Numbered from the stretch's first letter, positions 18,470 through 29,063 are shown. The stretch is DNA of 64,000 nucleotides from Rhizobium sp. CCGE 510 (GCF_000292525.1 NZ_AEYF01000001.1:1-64000), one strand, 5' to 3'. The notes: generated by a model from the sequence alone, not told the origin. Numbers and translations are program-made.

Positions 18470-19417
18470 ATGCCAAGCTATCGCCCGCCGAAGGTTGCTT
18501 CGTCCGAGATCACGCCACGCCAGATCTACCTGCGCCGTCGTGAATTCCTGGGCGCGGCAGCACTAGGCGCCATGGGGCTCTACGGCGCCGGCAAGGCGAG
18601 TGCTGCCGCCCTCTCCGCCGTCGAAAGCAAATACAAGGTCGACGAGAAGCCGACGCCGATCAAGGACGTCACGACCTACAATAATTTCTACGAGTTCGGC
18701 CTCGACAAGGCCGATCCCGCCGCGAATTCCGGCGATTTCAAGCCGCTGCCTTGGACCATCAAGGTCGACGGCATGGTCAACAAACCAGGCACTTTCGACC
18801 TCGAGGCGCTGATCAAGGAATTTCCGATCGAGGAGCGCACCTATCGCATGCGCTGCGTCGAGGCCTGGTCGATGGTCATCCCCTGGGACGGCTTTCCGCT
18901 GGCATCGCTGCTCGACAAGGTAGAGCCGCTCGGCAGCGCCAAATACGTCGCCTTCGAAACCGTGGTGCGGCCGGACGAGATGCCGGGGCAGAAGGGTTTC
19001 TTCCAGTCGCTCGACTGGCCCTATGTCGAGGGTCTGCGCCTCGACGAGGCGCGCCATCCGCTGACACTGCTCGCCGTAGGCCTCTATGGCGAAACGCTGC
19101 CGAACCAGAACGGTGCGCCGGTCCGTCTCGTCGTGCCTTGGAAATACGGCTTCAAGGGCATCAAGTCGATCGTCAGGATCACGCTAACCGACCAGCAGCC
19201 GAAGAACACCTGGCAGGTGACCAATTCGCAGGAATACGGCTTCTACGCCAACGTCAACCCTGCGGTCGACCATCCGCGCTGGAGCCAGGCGAGCGAGCGG
19301 CGCATCGGCGAAAGCGGCTTCTTCGGCGCAAGCCGCCACCCCACCCTACCCTTCAACGGTTATGCCGACGAGGTGGCAAGCCTTTATGCCGGCATGGATC
19401 TGAAAGCGAATTTCTGA
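18470..19417 (+). CDS. msrP: Protein-methionine-sulfoxide reductase, molybdopterin subunit
   Basis: 315 aa. N-terminal Tat signal with [24 protein letters not shown]; the molybdopterin-binding domain contains [17 protein letters not shown], where Cys ligates molybdenum, and [19 protein letters not shown]. MsrP (YedY) repairs oxidised methionines in periplasmic proteins, taking electrons from membrane MsrQ. Strong GGAGG site. Its stop overlaps the msrQ start (TGATG). Confidence 0.95.
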   Translation: MPSYRPPKVASSEITPRQIYLRRREFLGAAALGAMGLYGAGKASAAALSAVESKYKVDEKPTPIKDVTTYNNFYEFGLDKADPAANSGDFKPLPWTIKVDGMVNKPGTFDLEALIKEFPIEERTYRMRCVEAWSMVIPWDGFPLASLLDKVEPLGSAKYVAFETVVRPDEMPGQKGFFQSLDWPYVEGLRLDEARHPLTLLAVGLYGETLPNQNGAPVRLVVPWKYGFKGIKSIVRITLTDQQPKNTWQVTNSQEYGFYANVNPAVDHPRWSQASERRIGESGFFGASRHPTLPFNGYADEVASLYAGMDLKANF

Positions 19418-20073
19418 TGGCGGAACTGTCGCTTGCCATTCCCAAGCGCTGGCAGCCCGCCTCCGTCTGGCTGCTCTATGTCGTCGGGCTCGTGCCGGCG
19501 GCCTGGACCTTCTATCTCGGAGCGACCGATCAGCTCGGCGCCGATCCGGTCAAGACCTTCGAGCTTTTTCTCGGCATCTGGACGATCCGTTTTCTGATCG
19601 CAACACTTGCCGTCTCCCCTGCCCGCGAGCTCTTCGGCTGGAACTATCTGCGTTATCGCCGCGCGCTCGGCCTGCTGACCTTTTACTACGCGCTGATGCA
19701 TTTTACCGTCTACATGGTGCTCGACCAGGCGATGGATGTCCACGCCGTCATCAACGACGTGCTGAAGCGCCCCTTCATCATGTTCGGTATGGCCGGGCTT
19801 GCGATGCTCATTCCGCTGGCGGTGACATCAAATAATTTCTCGATCCGCCGCCTCGGCAAAAACTGGATCTGGCTGCACCGCCTCGTCACCATCATCGCCG
19901 CCTGCGGGGCGCTGCATTTCGCGCTGTCGACCAAGATCCTCGATCTCGAGCAATATATCTATGTCGGCCTGATCATCGCCCTCATCCTCTACCGCTCCTA
20001 TCGCCCGATCGCGCGCAGCCGGAAGAAAGGCCAGGGGCGAACGCGCAATCGCGCGATGGCGTCGGCTTCGTGA
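19417..20073 (+). CDS. msrQ: Heme-binding membrane subunit of the MsrPQ system
   Basis: 218 aa from the ATG overlapping the msrP stop. About six hydrophobic helices; conserved heme-ligand histidines are visible in YALMHFTVYM, WLHRLVTI and GALHFALS. MsrQ (YedZ) passes electrons from quinone or flavin donors in the inner membrane to MsrP in the periplasm. The first residues ([15 protein letters not shown]) give a clear start. Confidence 0.93.
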   Translation: MAELSLAIPKRWQPASVWLLYVVGLVPAAWTFYLGATDQLGADPVKTFELFLGIWTIRFLIATLAVSPARELFGWNYLRYRRALGLLTFYYALMHFTVYMVLDQAMDVHAVINDVLKRPFIMFGMAGLAMLIPLAVTSNNFSIRRLGKNWIWLHRLVTIIAACGALHFALSTKILDLEQYIYVGLIIALILYRSYRPIARSRKKGQGRTRNRAMASAS

Positions 20074-20083
20074 GGCAGAAAAC

Positions 20084-20506
20084 TTAAGGCCGGGGCCTCA
20101 TCGCCGCCCGATGGGCGGGATCGAAGGCGCAAGCCGCGGCGATCCCGATTGCATAGGCCAGCATGTTCCACAGCGAAAATATCCGACCGAGCAGCAGCGC
20201 CCCTGCGGTCGTCAGCCGAAACGCGTCCAGCCAGGGCGTGTGATAAAGCCGAAACAACTCCACTGAGATCGCTATCGCCAGCGCGATGACAGCAAGGATG
20301 GCCGGCCGTGACCTTGCGATAGAGAGCGTCACAAGCAGATAGACCATCGCCCCCCACAGCGCCGATCCGCCATAGTTGACGATGATGAAAGGCAGATCGG
20401 CCGCGTAGCCAAACCGTCTGAGCACCAGCCCGAGCGCGATAACCACAAGCACGGCTGCGAGACGAAAGACCTGATCTCCAGAACGTATTTGAATGTTTTC
20501 GCGCAA
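20084..20506 (-). CDS. DUF2809 membrane protein
   Basis: About 140 aa if it starts at TTG 20506, which has GGGAT nine bases upstream; an in-frame GTG at 20578 would give 164 aa. Four hydrophobic helices; FIIVNYGGSALWGAMVY and VELFRLYHTPWLDAFRLT...RIFSLWNMLAYAIG are the DUF2809 hallmarks. Function unknown. Convergent with msrQ, 10 bp between stops. Confidence 0.8.
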   Translation of the reverse strand: MRENIQIRSGDQVFRLAAVLVVIALGLVLRRFGYAADLPFIIVNYGGSALWGAMVYLLVTLSIARSRPAILAVIALAIAISVELFRLYHTPWLDAFRLTTAGALLLGRIFSLWNMLAYAIGIAAACAFDPAHRAAMRPRP

Positions 20507-20647
20507 TTGAACATATCCCGTCAATCTCAGCCGATTTAACCGCCTACCGCGCGGGCACAAAATTATCAAGCCAGCCACTGTTTGCCGCTGTAAGGCGCTG
20601 ATAGCCTATGATTCGTTCAATACAGGTTCGGATATCCCAAAGAGCAC

Positions 20648-21517
20648 ATGTCGAAGGCTGCCGCGCTTCAAAGATTACTTCCTTCGCTCGACAAGCATTT
20701 GACCGATCGGCCGTCCGATCTGCAACGAAGCGGTATTCAGCGCTTCGCCGTCGAGTTCGTTTACTTCGGCGTGAAAGAGGCTCGGGCTTGCCTCTTTGCC
20801 GGTCTTTTTTTCCTGGCGGTATTTCTGGTCCCGCGGGCAGGCCTCGTTCATATTCCCCGCTACGACCTGCTGCTCATTATCGCGCTTGCGATCCAAGTAT
20901 CGATGATCTGGGCAAAGCTCGAAACTTTCGATGAGCTGAAAGCGATCTCGCTCTTTCATCTGGTCGGCTTTGCTTTGGAGGTCTTCAAGACCTCAGGCAG
21001 CATCCAATCATGGAGTTATCCGGATTTCGGCTATACTAAATTATTCGGCGTCCCACTTTTTTCCGGTTTCATGTATGCCGCCGTTGGCAGCTACATCATT
21101 CAAGCATGGCGGTTGCTGGACCTGCGTGTGAGGCACCATCCATCCTACGGGATGGCCTGGCTCATGGCGCTGGCGATCTACGCCAATTTTTTTGCGCATC
21201 ACTATCTCGGCGATTATCGGTGGTATATCGCCGCCTGCACGCTCGGCCTCTACGCCCGGACCACAATCATTTTCCGTCCCTACGATCGCGATCGAAAGAT
21301 GCCCTTGCTCCTCGCGTTCATTCTGATCGGATTCTTCATCTGGCTTGCGGAAAACATCAGCACCTTCTTCGGTATCTGGCGATATCCGAACCAGGTCGGG
21401 GCATGGTCTGCCGTCGAGATCGGAAAATGGAGCTCGTGGTGCCTCCTAGTCATCATGACCTTTACGATCGTCGCGAACCTCAAACATATCAAGCAGCACA
21501 TACACGTACCCGATTGA
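20648..21517 (+). CDS. DUF817 integral membrane protein
   Basis: 289 aa with about eight membrane helices. FVYFGVKEARACLFAGLFFL near the N-terminus and SIQSWSYPDFGYTKLFGVPLFSGFMYAAVGSY with ENISTFFGIWRYPNQ in the middle and end are characteristic of DUF817 (YoaT-like). No enzymatic motif is evident. Monocistronic; convergent with rplQ across a shared terminator region. Confidence 0.88.
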   Translation: MSKAAALQRLLPSLDKHLTDRPSDLQRSGIQRFAVEFVYFGVKEARACLFAGLFFLAVFLVPRAGLVHIPRYDLLLIIALAIQVSMIWAKLETFDELKAISLFHLVGFALEVFKTSGSIQSWSYPDFGYTKLFGVPLFSGFMYAAVGSYIIQAWRLLDLRVRHHPSYGMAWLMALAIYANFFAHHYLGDYRWYIAACTLGLYARTTIIFRPYDRDRKMPLLLAFILIGFFIWLAENISTFFGIWRYPNQVGAWSAVEIGKWSSWCLLVIMTFTIVANLKHIKQHIHVPD

Positions 21518-21595
21518 CGGGCGAAATATCGACGACGACGGCAGCTTCCTTCCGCTGCCCGCCATACGTCGACCAGTCCGCGACCAATGCACAAA

Positions 21596-21630
21596 CAAAA
21601 ACAGCCGGGCTTTGCGAGCCCGGCTGTTTT
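21596..21630 (-). terminator. Intrinsic terminator at the end of the alpha operon
   Basis: ACAGCCGGGCT and AGCCCGGCTGT form an 11-bp stem with a 5-base loop; on the minus strand it is followed by TTTTTGTTTG. It lies 20 bp after the rplQ stop and can also serve the convergent DUF817 gene. Confidence 0.9.
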
Positions 21631-21651
21631 GTTTCCGCAGGAGCGGAAGAT

Positions 21652-22074
21652 TTAAGCCGCGACGGCCTGCTCTTCGGCAGCGACGCGGGCCTTGTCGGCT
21701 GCGCCCTTGGCGAAGGTGTCGCGATCAACGAATTCGATCACGGCCATGGCGGCATTGTCGCCCTGGCGGAAGCCGGCCTTCATGATGCGCAGGTAGCCGC
21801 CGTTGCGGGTGGCGTAACGCGTTGCGATCGTGTCGAACAGCTTCGAAACGACAGCGGCATCGCGGATCTGCGAGATCGCCTGACGGCGAGCATGCAGGTC
21901 GCCGCGCTTGCCGAGCGTGACGAGCTTCTCGACGATTGGACGGATTTCCTTGGCCTTCGGCAGGGTCGTGACGATCTGCTCGTGGGTAATCAGCGAAGCG
22001 GCCATGTTGGCGAACATCGCCTTGCGGTGGCTTGCAGTTCTATTCAGCTTGCGGCCGGCTTTACCATGGCGCAT
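21652..22074 (-). CDS. rplQ: 50S ribosomal protein L17
   Basis: 140 aa starting [20 protein letters not shown], the invariant L17 N-terminus, with an alanine-rich tail (AAEEQAVAA). AAAGGAG lies seven bases upstream of the start. L17 lies near the peptide exit side of the large subunit. Last gene of the alpha operon, 178 bp after rpoA, an unusually wide gap. Confidence 0.98.
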   Translation of the reverse strand: MRHGKAGRKLNRTASHRKAMFANMAASLITHEQIVTTLPKAKEIRPIVEKLVTLGKRGDLHARRQAISQIRDAAVVSKLFDTIATRYATRNGGYLRIMKAGFRQGDNAAMAVIEFVDRDTFAKGAADKARVAAEEQAVAA

Positions 22075-22166
22075 TGCTATTCTCCTTTAATGCAGGTGCC
22101 CTTGACACTAAGTGGGCCTGCCGTTTCCTGGCACATGCAGGCGATCGGCCTGCTGTTTGACGGGGA

Positions 22167-22190
22167 AAGGCAGCCGAAAGAGCCTGCCTT
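22167..22190 (-). terminator. Weak hairpin between rpoA and rplQ
   Basis: AAGGCAG pairs with CTGCCTT around a 10-base loop, followed on the minus strand by TTTCCCC. Too weak to call a terminator with confidence; it might be a partial stop or processing site. Confidence 0.25.
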
Positions 22191-22252
22191 CTGTTATGTT
22201 CTTGCGATCGGCGTGCGGGCGGAAAACCGCCTCACACTTTTCCTCACGCCGC

Positions 22253-23263
22253 TCAGTATTGGTCTTCGTAACGCTTGGCGAGATCTTCGATGTTCTCGGG
22301 CGGCCATGCAGGCACTTCCATGCCGAGGTGCAGGCCCATGGAAGCGAGAACTTCCTTGATTTCGTTCAGCGACTTGCGACCAAAATTCGGCGTGCGGAGC
22401 ATTTCTGCTTCGGTCTTCTGAATGAGGTCGCCGATATAGACGATGTTGTCGTTCTTCAGGCAGTTTGCCGAACGGACCGACAATTCGAGTTCGTCCACCT
22501 TCTTCAGGAGAGCCGGGTTGAAAGCCAGTTCGGTGACTGCTTCCTCTTCGGTTTCCTTCTGCGGCTCGTCGAAGTTGACGAAGACGCCAAGCTGGTCCTG
22601 GAGGATGCGCGCCGCAAAAGCGACGGCGTCTTCGCCGGTGATCGAGCCATCGGTTTCGATGGTCATGTTCAGCTTGTCGTAGTCGAGAACCTGTCCTTCG
22701 CGGGTATTTTCAACCTTGTAGGACACCTTCTTGACCGGCGAATAGAGGCTGTCGACCGGGATGAGACCGATCGGAGCATCTTCCGCACGATTGCGTTCGG
22801 CCGGAACGTAGCCCTTGCCGTTGTTGACGGTGAACTCCATGCGGATTTCGGCACCCTCGTCGAGCGTGCAGATGACATGCTCGGGGTTGAGGATTTCGAT
22901 ATCGCCGACCGTCTGAATATCGCCAGCCGTGACAACACCCGGACCCTGCTTGCGCACGACCATGCGCTTTGCGTCGTCGCCATCCATCTTGATGGCGATT
23001 TCCTTGATGTTGAGCACGATGTCCGTCACGTCTTCGCGGACGCCCGGAATCGAAGAGAATTCATGCAGTACGCCATCGATCTGCACCGCCGTGACGGCAG
23101 CGCCGCGCAGCGAGGAGAGCAGAACGCGGCGAAGCGCATTGCCGAGAGTGAGGCCGAAGCCGCGCTCCAGCGGTTCGGCAACAAGCGTCGCCCTGGTGCG
23201 CGAGCTCGAGGAGAACTCCACCTTGTTCGGCTTGATCAGTTCCTGCCAGTTCTTCTGAATCAT
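22253..23263 (-). CDS. rpoA: RNA polymerase alpha subunit
   Basis: 336 aa. N-terminal dimerisation domain with [28 protein letters not shown]; the C-terminal domain (about 250-325) holds [23 protein letters not shown] and [16 protein letters not shown], the surface that touches UP elements and activators. Follows rpsK in the alpha operon; rpsD, present between them in E. coli, is missing here. Confidence 0.98.
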   Translation of the reverse strand: MIQKNWQELIKPNKVEFSSSSRTRATLVAEPLERGFGLTLGNALRRVLLSSLRGAAVTAVQIDGVLHEFSSIPGVREDVTDIVLNIKEIAIKMDGDDAKRMVVRKQGPGVVTAGDIQTVGDIEILNPEHVICTLDEGAEIRMEFTVNNGKGYVPAERNRAEDAPIGLIPVDSLYSPVKKVSYKVENTREGQVLDYDKLNMTIETDGSITGEDAVAFAARILQDQLGVFVNFDEPQKETEEEAVTELAFNPALLKKVDELELSVRSANCLKNDNIVYIGDLIQKTEAEMLRTPNFGRKSLNEIKEVLASMGLHLGMEVPAWPPENIEDLAKRYEDQY

Positions 23264-23360
23264 GAGTTTGCCTTCCGTTCGTTGCCACCATCCAATCGTG
23301 GCAACCGAGCTTGAAAACCACCGTGAGCGCCAAGGCGCTCACCAGTGACGAGAGCGATGA

Positions 23361-23750
23361 TCAGACGCGGCGCTTCTTGCGCGGACGGCAGCCATTGTGC
23401 GGGATCGGGGTCACGTCGCGGATGGACGTGATCATGAAACCAGCAGCCTGGAGCGCGCGCAGAGCCGATTCGCGACCCGAACCCGGACCACAAACTTCGA
23501 CTTCCAGCGACTTCATGCCGTGCTCCTGAGCCTTCTTGGCGCAGTCTTCGGCAGCCATCTGGGCAGCGAACGGGGTCGACTTGCGCGAGCCCTTGAAGCC
23601 CTTGGCGCCAGCCGAAGACCAAGCAATCGCGTTGCCCTGGGCATCGGTGATGGTGATCATCGTGTTGTTGAAGGTCGAGTTGACATGAGCGACACCCGAC
23701 GAGATGTTCTTGCGTTCACGACGGCGAACGCGGACGGCTTCCTTAGCCAT
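23361..23750 (-). CDS. rpsK: 30S ribosomal protein S11
   Basis: 129 aa. [24 protein letters not shown] and the C-terminal [18 protein letters not shown] are the S11 signature. S11 forms part of the platform at the mRNA exit. Lies between rpsM and rpoA, after a strong hairpin at 23833-23862. Confidence 0.98.
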   Translation of the reverse strand: MAKEAVRVRRRERKNISSGVAHVNSTFNNTMITITDAQGNAIAWSSAGAKGFKGSRKSTPFAAQMAAEDCAKKAQEHGMKSLEVEVCGPGSGRESALRALQAAGFMITSIRDVTPIPHNGCRPRKKRRV

Positions 23751-23832
23751 GGTATTCCTTTCGTTGATCTCTTCGCCGCCGTAATGCCAGCGGCTACACC
23801 GGAGCGGCGCCTATATGGTCCCGCTCCAAACT

Positions 23833-23862
23833 CAAAAGAGGCCGGCGCAGACCGCCAGCCTC
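23833..23862 (-). terminator. Terminator-like hairpin between rpsM and rpsK
   Basis: On the minus strand GAGGCTGGCG pairs with CGCCGGCCTC (10 bp, one wobble, loop GTCTG) and is followed by TTTTGAGTTT. This is a standard intrinsic-terminator shape inside an operon, so it may be an attenuator that lowers rpsK-rpoA-rplQ expression relative to rpsM. Confidence 0.6.
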
Positions 23863-23883
23863 CCTACCCCGGTTTCCCGGAAA

Positions 23884-24252
23884 TTACTTCTTCTTACCAG
23901 CGATTGCCTTTGCCGGGCCCTTGCGGGTACGGGCATTGGTGTGCGTGCGCTGACCGCGGACCGGAAGGCCGCGACGATGACGCAGGCCGCGGTAGCAGCC
24001 CAGGTCCATCAAACGCTTGATGTTCATCGAGGTTTCGCGACGAAGATCACCTTCGACCTGATAGTCGCGGTCGATAGCTTCGCGGATCTGAAGGACTTCG
24101 GCGTCCGTCAGCTGATGCACACGGCGTTCAGCCGGGATACCGACCTTCTCGACGATTTCCTGTGCGAATTTCGTACCGATCCCGTGAATGTAGGTCAGCG
24201 CGATAACAACGCGCTTCGCAGTCGGGATGTTGACGCCAGCGATACGTGCCAC
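23884..24252 (-). CDS. rpsM: 30S ribosomal protein S13
   Basis: 122 aa starting at GTG 24252 ([15 protein letters not shown]), six bases after AGGAGA. The longer frame from 24288 is not conserved-looking and would bury that site. Contains [15 protein letters not shown] and the basic tail [18 protein letters not shown]13 sits in the head and bridges to the large subunit and P-site tRNA. First ribosomal gene of the alpha operon, 221 bp after adk. Confidence 0.97.
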   Translation of the reverse strand: MARIAGVNIPTAKRVVIALTYIHGIGTKFAQEIVEKVGIPAERRVHQLTDAEVLQIREAIDRDYQVEGDLRRETSMNIKRLMDLGCYRGLRHRRGLPVRGQRTHTNARTRKGPAKAIAGKKK

Positions 24253-24473
24253 GCCTGTTCTCCTTGCATTCCAGTTGCCATCCGGCAAGTGGGCTTCGTT
24301 ATGCGGTCTTTGGAACCGCTCGTTCAGATTTACGTCCGCAACATGTCAAAACGACCGCACCCGGACTTCCCTGGGAAATCCGCGCCGATCGCATGGAATG
24401 TCGCGAGTTGGCGCGGTGTTTAGCGGAATCACTGCTGAAAAGCAACCGTTCCGCCAAGTTTATTTTCAAAGCC

Positions 24474-25124
24474 TTAAAGCTTGGAAAGAATGTTTTCGAC
24501 CTCGGCCGTCACCTGATCGATCTCTGCGATGCCATCCACGGACTTGAGTTTGCCCTTGGCATGGTAATAACCGATCAGCGGCGAGGTTTCCTTGTAGTAG
24601 ACCTGCAGCCTGGCCGTCATGGTCTCCGGGTTGTCATCAGGACGGCGCTTGAAATGGGTGGAACCGCACTTGTCGCATACGCCTTCGGCAGCCGGAACCT
24701 TATCGGTATCGTGATAGACGCTGCCGCACTGGGCGCAGGAGTAGCGACCGGCAACACGACGGACCAGTTCGTCATCGTCGACACGGAATTCGATGACGAC
24801 GGACAGGCTGAGACCCTTTGCCTTTAGCATCGCCTCGGTGGCGTCCGCCTGCACGAGCGTCCTGGGGAAACCGTCGAGAATGAAGCCGTTGGCGCAATCG
24901 GGTTGATCGATGCGCTCGGAGACGATGGCGATAACAATCTCATCCGACACAAGCTTGCCGGCGTCCATGACCGCCTTGGCGCGCTTGCCGACATCCGTAC
25001 CGGCGTTGACCGCAGCACGCAGCATGTCCCCCGTGGAAAGCTGCGGAATGCCGTGCTTTTCCACGATCCGCTGGGCCTGGGTTCCCTTACCCGCGCCCGG
25101 CGGCCCCAATAGGATAAGTCTCAT
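24474..25124 (-). CDS. adk: Adenylate kinase
   Basis: 216 aa, long form. P-loop [13 protein letters not shown]-binding [14 protein letters not shown], and a LID with a zinc-type cysteine set (CAQCG ... CDKCG). It interconverts ATP + AMP and 2 ADP. Its ATG overlaps the secY stop by 4 bp (ATGA), so the two are coupled, the common arrangement in spc/alpha clusters of alpha-proteobacteria. Confidence 0.97.
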   Translation of the reverse strand: MRLILLGPPGAGKGTQAQRIVEKHGIPQLSTGDMLRAAVNAGTDVGKRAKAVMDAGKLVSDEIVIAIVSERIDQPDCANGFILDGFPRTLVQADATEAMLKAKGLSLSVVIEFRVDDDELVRRVAGRYSCAQCGSVYHDTDKVPAAEGVCDKCGSTHFKRRPDDNPETMTARLQVYYKETSPLIGYYHAKGKLKSVDGIAEIDQVTAEVENILSKL

Positions 25125-26461
25125 CGCCCCCTCTTTCCTCCACGCAACTTCGATTTCTTGATCAGGCCTTCGTATTGCTGCGCGATCAGGTGACCCTGGA
25201 TCTGTGCAACCGTATCAAGAGTTACGCTAACCACGATCAAAAGCGAAGTCCCACCAAGGGCTAACGGGATACCGGTTTGCGACACCAAGATCTCCGGCAG
25301 AATGCAGACGAAGACGAGATAGAGCGCGCCGATCACCGTGATTCGGGTCAGCACGTAGTCGATATATTCGGCGGTGCGCTCGCCCGGGCGGATGCCAGGA
25401 ATAAAGCCGCCATGCTTCTTCAGATTGTCGGCCGTGTCCTTCGGATTGAAGACGATGGCCGTATAGAAGAAGGCGAAGAAGGCGATCAGCGCCGCATAGA
25501 GCACCATGTAGAGCGGTCGGCCATGGCCGAGGGCGGCGACGATCGATGTCGCCCAGGCAGGCATCCCCGACGTGCTGGCAAAGCCCGCAACCGTTGCCGG
25601 CAGCAGCAGCAGCGACGAGGCGAAGATCGCCGGGATGACGCCCGAGGTGTTGAGCTTCAGCGGCAGGTGCGAGGTATCGCCCTGGAACATCCGGTTGCCG
25701 ACCTGGCGCTTCGGATACTGAATCAAGAGCCGGCGCTGGGCACGCTCGACGAAGACGATGACGCCGATGACGCCGATCGCGACGATGATGACCAGCAGGA
25801 TCAGGAAGGTCGACAATGCGCCGGTGCGGCCGAGTTCGAGCGTGCTGGCAAGGGCCGTCGGAAGACCGGCGGCGATGCCGGCGAAGATGATCAGCGAGAT
25901 GCCGTTGCCAATGCCACGCGAGGTGATCTGCTCGCCGAGCCACATCAGGAACATCGTGCCGCCGAGCAGCGTCAGAACGGTGGAAACACGGAAGAACCAG
26001 CCCGGATCGACAACGAGGCCCTGGCCGCTCTCAAGGCCGGCGGCAATACCGTAGGCCTGGAGCGCACCGAGGATGACTGTGCCATAGCGGGTATACTGGT
26101 TGATGATCTTACGGCCCTGCTCGCCCTCCTTCTTGAGGTTTTCGAGCGCCGGCACGACCGATGTCATGAGCTGCACGATGATCGAAGCAGAGATATAGGG
26201 CATGATGCCGAGCGCGAAGATCGCCATGCGCTGAACAGCGCCGCCCGAAAACATGTTGAAGAGGCCGAGGATGCCGCCTGACTGGCCGCGGAAAGCCTGG
26301 GCATAGGCTTCGGGATTGAGACCCGGAAGCGGAATATGGGTGCCGAGCCTGTAGACGAGGAGAGCTGCCAGTGTGAACCACAAGCGCTTCTTCAAATCCT
26401 CGGCTTTGGCAAAGGTCGAAAAATTGAGGTTGGATGCCAATTGTTCCGCTGCAGAAGCCAT
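25121..26461 (-). CDS. secY: Protein translocase subunit SecY
   Basis: 446 aa from ATG 26461 with GGAGAAA upstream; an upstream in-frame extension to 26650 translates leader DNA and was rejected. About ten membrane helices; N-terminal [24 protein letters not shown], plug region and [18 protein letters not shown] are typical. Pore of the Sec translocon with SecE (encoded at 53748). Coupled to adk; separated from rplO by 233 bp that include a terminator-like hairpin. Confidence 0.98.
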   Translation of the reverse strand: MASAAEQLASNLNFSTFAKAEDLKKRLWFTLAALLVYRLGTHIPLPGLNPEAYAQAFRGQSGGILGLFNMFSGGAVQRMAIFALGIMPYISASIIVQLMTSVVPALENLKKEGEQGRKIINQYTRYGTVILGALQAYGIAAGLESGQGLVVDPGWFFRVSTVLTLLGGTMFLMWLGEQITSRGIGNGISLIIFAGIAAGLPTALASTLELGRTGALSTFLILLVIIVAIGVIGVIVFVERAQRRLLIQYPKRQVGNRMFQGDTSHLPLKLNTSGVIPAIFASSLLLLPATVAGFASTSGMPAWATSIVAALGHGRPLYMVLYAALIAFFAFFYTAIVFNPKDTADNLKKHGGFIPGIRPGERTAEYIDYVLTRITVIGALYLVFVCILPEILVSQTGIPLALGGTSLLIVVSVTLDTVAQIQGHLIAQQYEGLIKKSKLRGGKRGR

Positions 26462-26648
26462 GCGTTTCTCCGCGCTACCAATTCCGGCGTCTCTGGGGGA
26501 TAGGCCGGCCCCGGAATCAGTATGAAAATTATTCAAAACCGGGTTCAGGACGGATTGCAGCGCAACCCTATGCCTCACCCTTGCTTTAGTCTTACCGGCA
26601 TGACGCGGGCGCGCCAGCCAAGTTTTTGTGAGGCCCACATATGGGAGC

Positions 26649-26679
26649 AAAATCGCCCGGTGTGAAGCACCCCGGGCGA
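26649..26679 (-). terminator. Terminator-like hairpin between rplO and secY
   Basis: On the minus strand TCGCCCGG ... CCGGGCGA (8 bp, 11-base loop) is followed directly by TTTTGC. It lies 16 bp after the rplO stop and would separate the spc ribosomal genes from secY-adk. Confidence 0.6.
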
Positions 26680-26694
26680 GATATCAGCAGATTA

Positions 26695-27171
26695 TTATTC
26701 GGCTGCAGCCGGAGCCGAAAGCTGCGTCACGGTGCCGCCGGCCTTTTCGATTTTCTCGACGGCGGGCTTGGAAGCGCCTGCAACGACGATGGTGATCTTG
26801 GCCTTCAGCTCGCCGTCGGCGAGAACGCGAACGCCGTCCTTCGGGCGACGGATGACGCCGGCCGCCTTGAGGGCAGCTGCGTCAACGGTCGCCTTGGCAT
26901 CGAGCTTGCCAGCGTCGATCGCCGCCTGGATCCGGCCGAGCGACACAACAACAAAATCGGAAGCGAAAATGTTGTTGAAGCCGCGCTTCGGCAGGCGACG
27001 ATAGATCGGCATCTGGCCGCCTTCGAAGCCGTTGATGGCGACGCCCGAACGGGACTTCTGACCCTTCACGCCGCGACCAGCCGTCTTGCCGGATCCCGAG
27101 CCGATACCGCGGCCGAGGCGCTTGCGGCTGTGGGTCGAGCCTTCGTTGTCTTTAATTTCATTGAGTTTCAT
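26695..27171 (-). CDS. rplO: 50S ribosomal protein L15
   Basis: 158 aa from MKLNEIKD at 27171; a frame starting further upstream overlaps rpmD without support. [27 protein letters not shown] is the glycine-rich basic N-terminus that penetrates 23S rRNA, with the globular C-domain after it. Last ribosomal gene of the spc operon here. Confidence 0.97.
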   Translation of the reverse strand: MKLNEIKDNEGSTHSRKRLGRGIGSGSGKTAGRGVKGQKSRSGVAINGFEGGQMPIYRRLPKRGFNNIFASDFVVVSLGRIQAAIDAGKLDAKATVDAAALKAAGVIRRPKDGVRVLADGELKAKITIVVAGASKPAVEKIEKAGGTVTQLSAPAAAE

Positions 27172-27187
27172 GAGCGTTTCCTCCGTC

Positions 27188-27397
27188 TCACTTCTCGTCG
27201 ACGACGCGAACGAGATGCTGGACAGCACGGATCATGCCACGAACGGAAGGAGTATCCTCCAGCGTGCGGCGACGGTGCATCTTGTTCAGTCCGAGACCGA
27301 TCAGCGTGCGCTGCTGGACATCCGGACGGCGAATCGGGCTGCCGATCTGTTCGATCGTGACAGTCTTCGCTTCAGCCTTCTTGGTAGCCTTGGCCAT
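27188..27397 (-). CDS. rpmD: 50S ribosomal protein L30
   Basis: 69 aa. [33 protein letters not shown] is the L30 core; the N-terminus carries a short lysine/alanine extension. Lies 14 bp after rpsE and 16 bp before rplO. Confidence 0.97.
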   Translation of the reverse strand: MAKATKKAEAKTVTIEQIGSPIRRPDVQQRTLIGLGLNKMHRRRTLEDTPSVRGMIRAVQHLVRVVDEK

Positions 27398-27411
27398 CTG
27401 TCAAACTCCTC

Positions 27412-27981
27412 TTATTCTTCAGAGGCGTTGCCGGAGGCGCTACGACGAGCCTGCAGCGTTGCATACTTGATGCCGCGCTGAGCTGCGATGTCCTTCGGGT
27501 GAACCTGGTGCTTCAGAGCGTCGAAAGTGGCGCGAACCATGTTGTAGGGGTTCGACGAACCGGTCGACTTGGCGACGACGTCATGCATGCCGAGCGTTTC
27601 GAATACGGCGCGCATCGGACCGCCGGCGATGATGCCGGTACCGACCTTGGCCGAGCGCAGCAGAACCTTACCGGCGCCGTGGCGGCCATGAACGTCGTGA
27701 TGCAGCGTACGGCCGTCACGCAGCGGTACGAAGATCAGTTCGCGCTTGGCGGCTTCGGTTGCCTTGCGGATGGCTTCCGGCACTTCACGTGCCTTGCCAT
27801 GGCCGAAGCCGACGCGGCCCTTCTGGTCGCCGACGACGACGAGTGCTGCGAAACCAAAACGACGGCCGCCCTTGACGACCTTGGCGACGCGGTTGATCGC
27901 GACCAGCTTGTCGACGAATTCGCTGTCACGCTCGTCACGGCTCTGGCGGTCTTCCCGCTGCGGCCTTCTTTCCTGTGCCAT
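27412..27981 (-). CDS. rpsE: 30S ribosomal protein S5
   Basis: 189 aa. Double-stranded-RNA-binding N-domain ([30 protein letters not shown], a loop linked to fidelity and spectinomycin binding) and C-domain [23 protein letters not shown]. It follows rplR after 131 bp that hold a strong hairpin, so its level may be set separately. Confidence 0.98.
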   Translation of the reverse strand: MAQERRPQREDRQSRDERDSEFVDKLVAINRVAKVVKGGRRFGFAALVVVGDQKGRVGFGHGKAREVPEAIRKATEAAKRELIFVPLRDGRTLHHDVHGRHGAGKVLLRSAKVGTGIIAGGPMRAVFETLGMHDVVAKSTGSSNPYNMVRATFDALKHQVHPKDIAAQRGIKYATLQARRSASGNASEE

Positions 27982-28072
27982 TGTCCTCTTCCTTTTTCTT
28001 TTCCGGGTGCAATCGGCAAATAAATGTGGACCGCGTCAGCCTCCCCTATCGGAGAGTGCTTGCGGTCCGGCG

Positions 28073-28106
28073 AAAATCCGGCCGGCGCTAAAAGCGTCCG
28101 GCCGGA
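28073..28106 (-). terminator. Terminator-like hairpin between rplR and rpsE
   Basis: On the minus strand TCCGGCCGG(A)CGC pairs with GCGCCGGCCGGA (12 bp, one bulged A, loop TTTTA), followed by TTTTCGCC. Lies just after the rplR stop, inside the spc operon. Confidence 0.6.
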
Positions 28107-28112
28107 AACTGA

Positions 28113-28475
28113 TCAGAAGGTGAGACCGCCTTCGCGGGCTGCATCGGCGAGAGCCTTGATGCGGCCGTGAAAGATGAAGGCGCCACGGTCGAACACAACT
28201 TCCGTAACACCGGCCTTGGAGGCGCGCTCGGCAACGAGCTTGCCGACAACGGCAGCGGCAGCGGTATCGGCACCGGTCTTCAGAGAACCGCGCAGATCCT
28301 TCTCGAGGGTGGAGGCAGACGCAAGCGTCTTGCCGGCCACATCATCGATGACCTGGGCGTAGATGTTCTTCGAGGAGCGATGAACCGACAGGCGCGGACG
28401 GCCATTGGCCACCGACTTGATATGACGGCGCACGCGGTTGGCACGACGTGCAAGTGCTTCTTTCCTGCTAGCCAT
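28113..28475 (-). CDS. rplR: 50S ribosomal protein L18
   Basis: 120 aa. Basic N-terminus [13 protein letters not shown], then [18 protein letters not shown] and the C-terminal [24 protein letters not shown]. Binds 5S rRNA with L5. 12 bp after rplF. Confidence 0.98.
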   Translation of the reverse strand: MASRKEALARRANRVRRHIKSVANGRPRLSVHRSSKNIYAQVIDDVAGKTLASASTLEKDLRGSLKTGADTAAAAVVGKLVAERASKAGVTEVVFDRGAFIFHGRIKALADAAREGGLTF

Positions 28476-28487
28476 TTCGCGTGATCC

Positions 28488-29021
28488 TTACTTCTTCTTG
28501 CCTTCTTTGCGGACGATCCGCTCGTCAGCGTACTTGACGCCCTTGCCCTTGTAGGGCTCAGGACCGCGATATTCGCGGATTTCAGCGGCGACCTGACCGA
28601 CCTGCTGCTTATTGATGCCAGAGACAACAATTTCAGTCGGCTTGGGAACGACGATCGTGATGCCGACCGGCGGCTCATAGATCACGTCATGGCTGAAACC
28701 GAGAGCCAGCTGCAGGTTCTTGCCCTGCAGGGAGGCGCGGTAACCGACGCCGTTGATTTCGAGCTTGCGCTCGAAGCCATCCGTGACACCCTTGAAGATA
28801 CCTTCGATCATCGTGCGGGACATACCCCACTTTGAACGTGCATCCTTGCTCTGGTTCACCGGCGTCACGACGACCGCGTTGTTTTCGAGCTTGAGGCTGA
28901 TTTCGTCATTAGCAACGAAAAACAGCTCGCCCTTTGGGCCCTTTGCAGTGACCTTCTGGCCATCGACCGTAGCCGTGATCCCAGCAGGTACCTGAACGGG
29001 CTTCTTACCGATACGAGACAT
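28488..29021 (-). CDS. rplF: 50S ribosomal protein L6
   Basis: 177 aa. Two repeated domains: [14 protein letters not shown] at the start, [18 protein letters not shown] in the middle, and [14 protein letters not shown] in the C-terminal domain that touches the sarcin-ricin region. Between rpsH and rplR in spc order. Confidence 0.98.
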   Translation of the reverse strand: MSRIGKKPVQVPAGITATVDGQKVTAKGPKGELFFVANDEISLKLENNAVVVTPVNQSKDARSKWGMSRTMIEGIFKGVTDGFERKLEINGVGYRASLQGKNLQLALGFSHDVIYEPPVGITIVVPKPTEIVVSGINKQQVGQVAAEIREYRGPEPYKGKGVKYADERIVRKEGKKK

Positions 29022-29063
29022 GTTTCAATCCTGTCTGTTCGCTATGGAGATCCCTGCCCGATC

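Noticed and set aside
26462..26650. 63-residue N-terminal extension of SecY
   Set aside because: SecY of 446 aa beginning [11 protein letters not shown] has a good ribosome-binding site; the extension is leader sequence.
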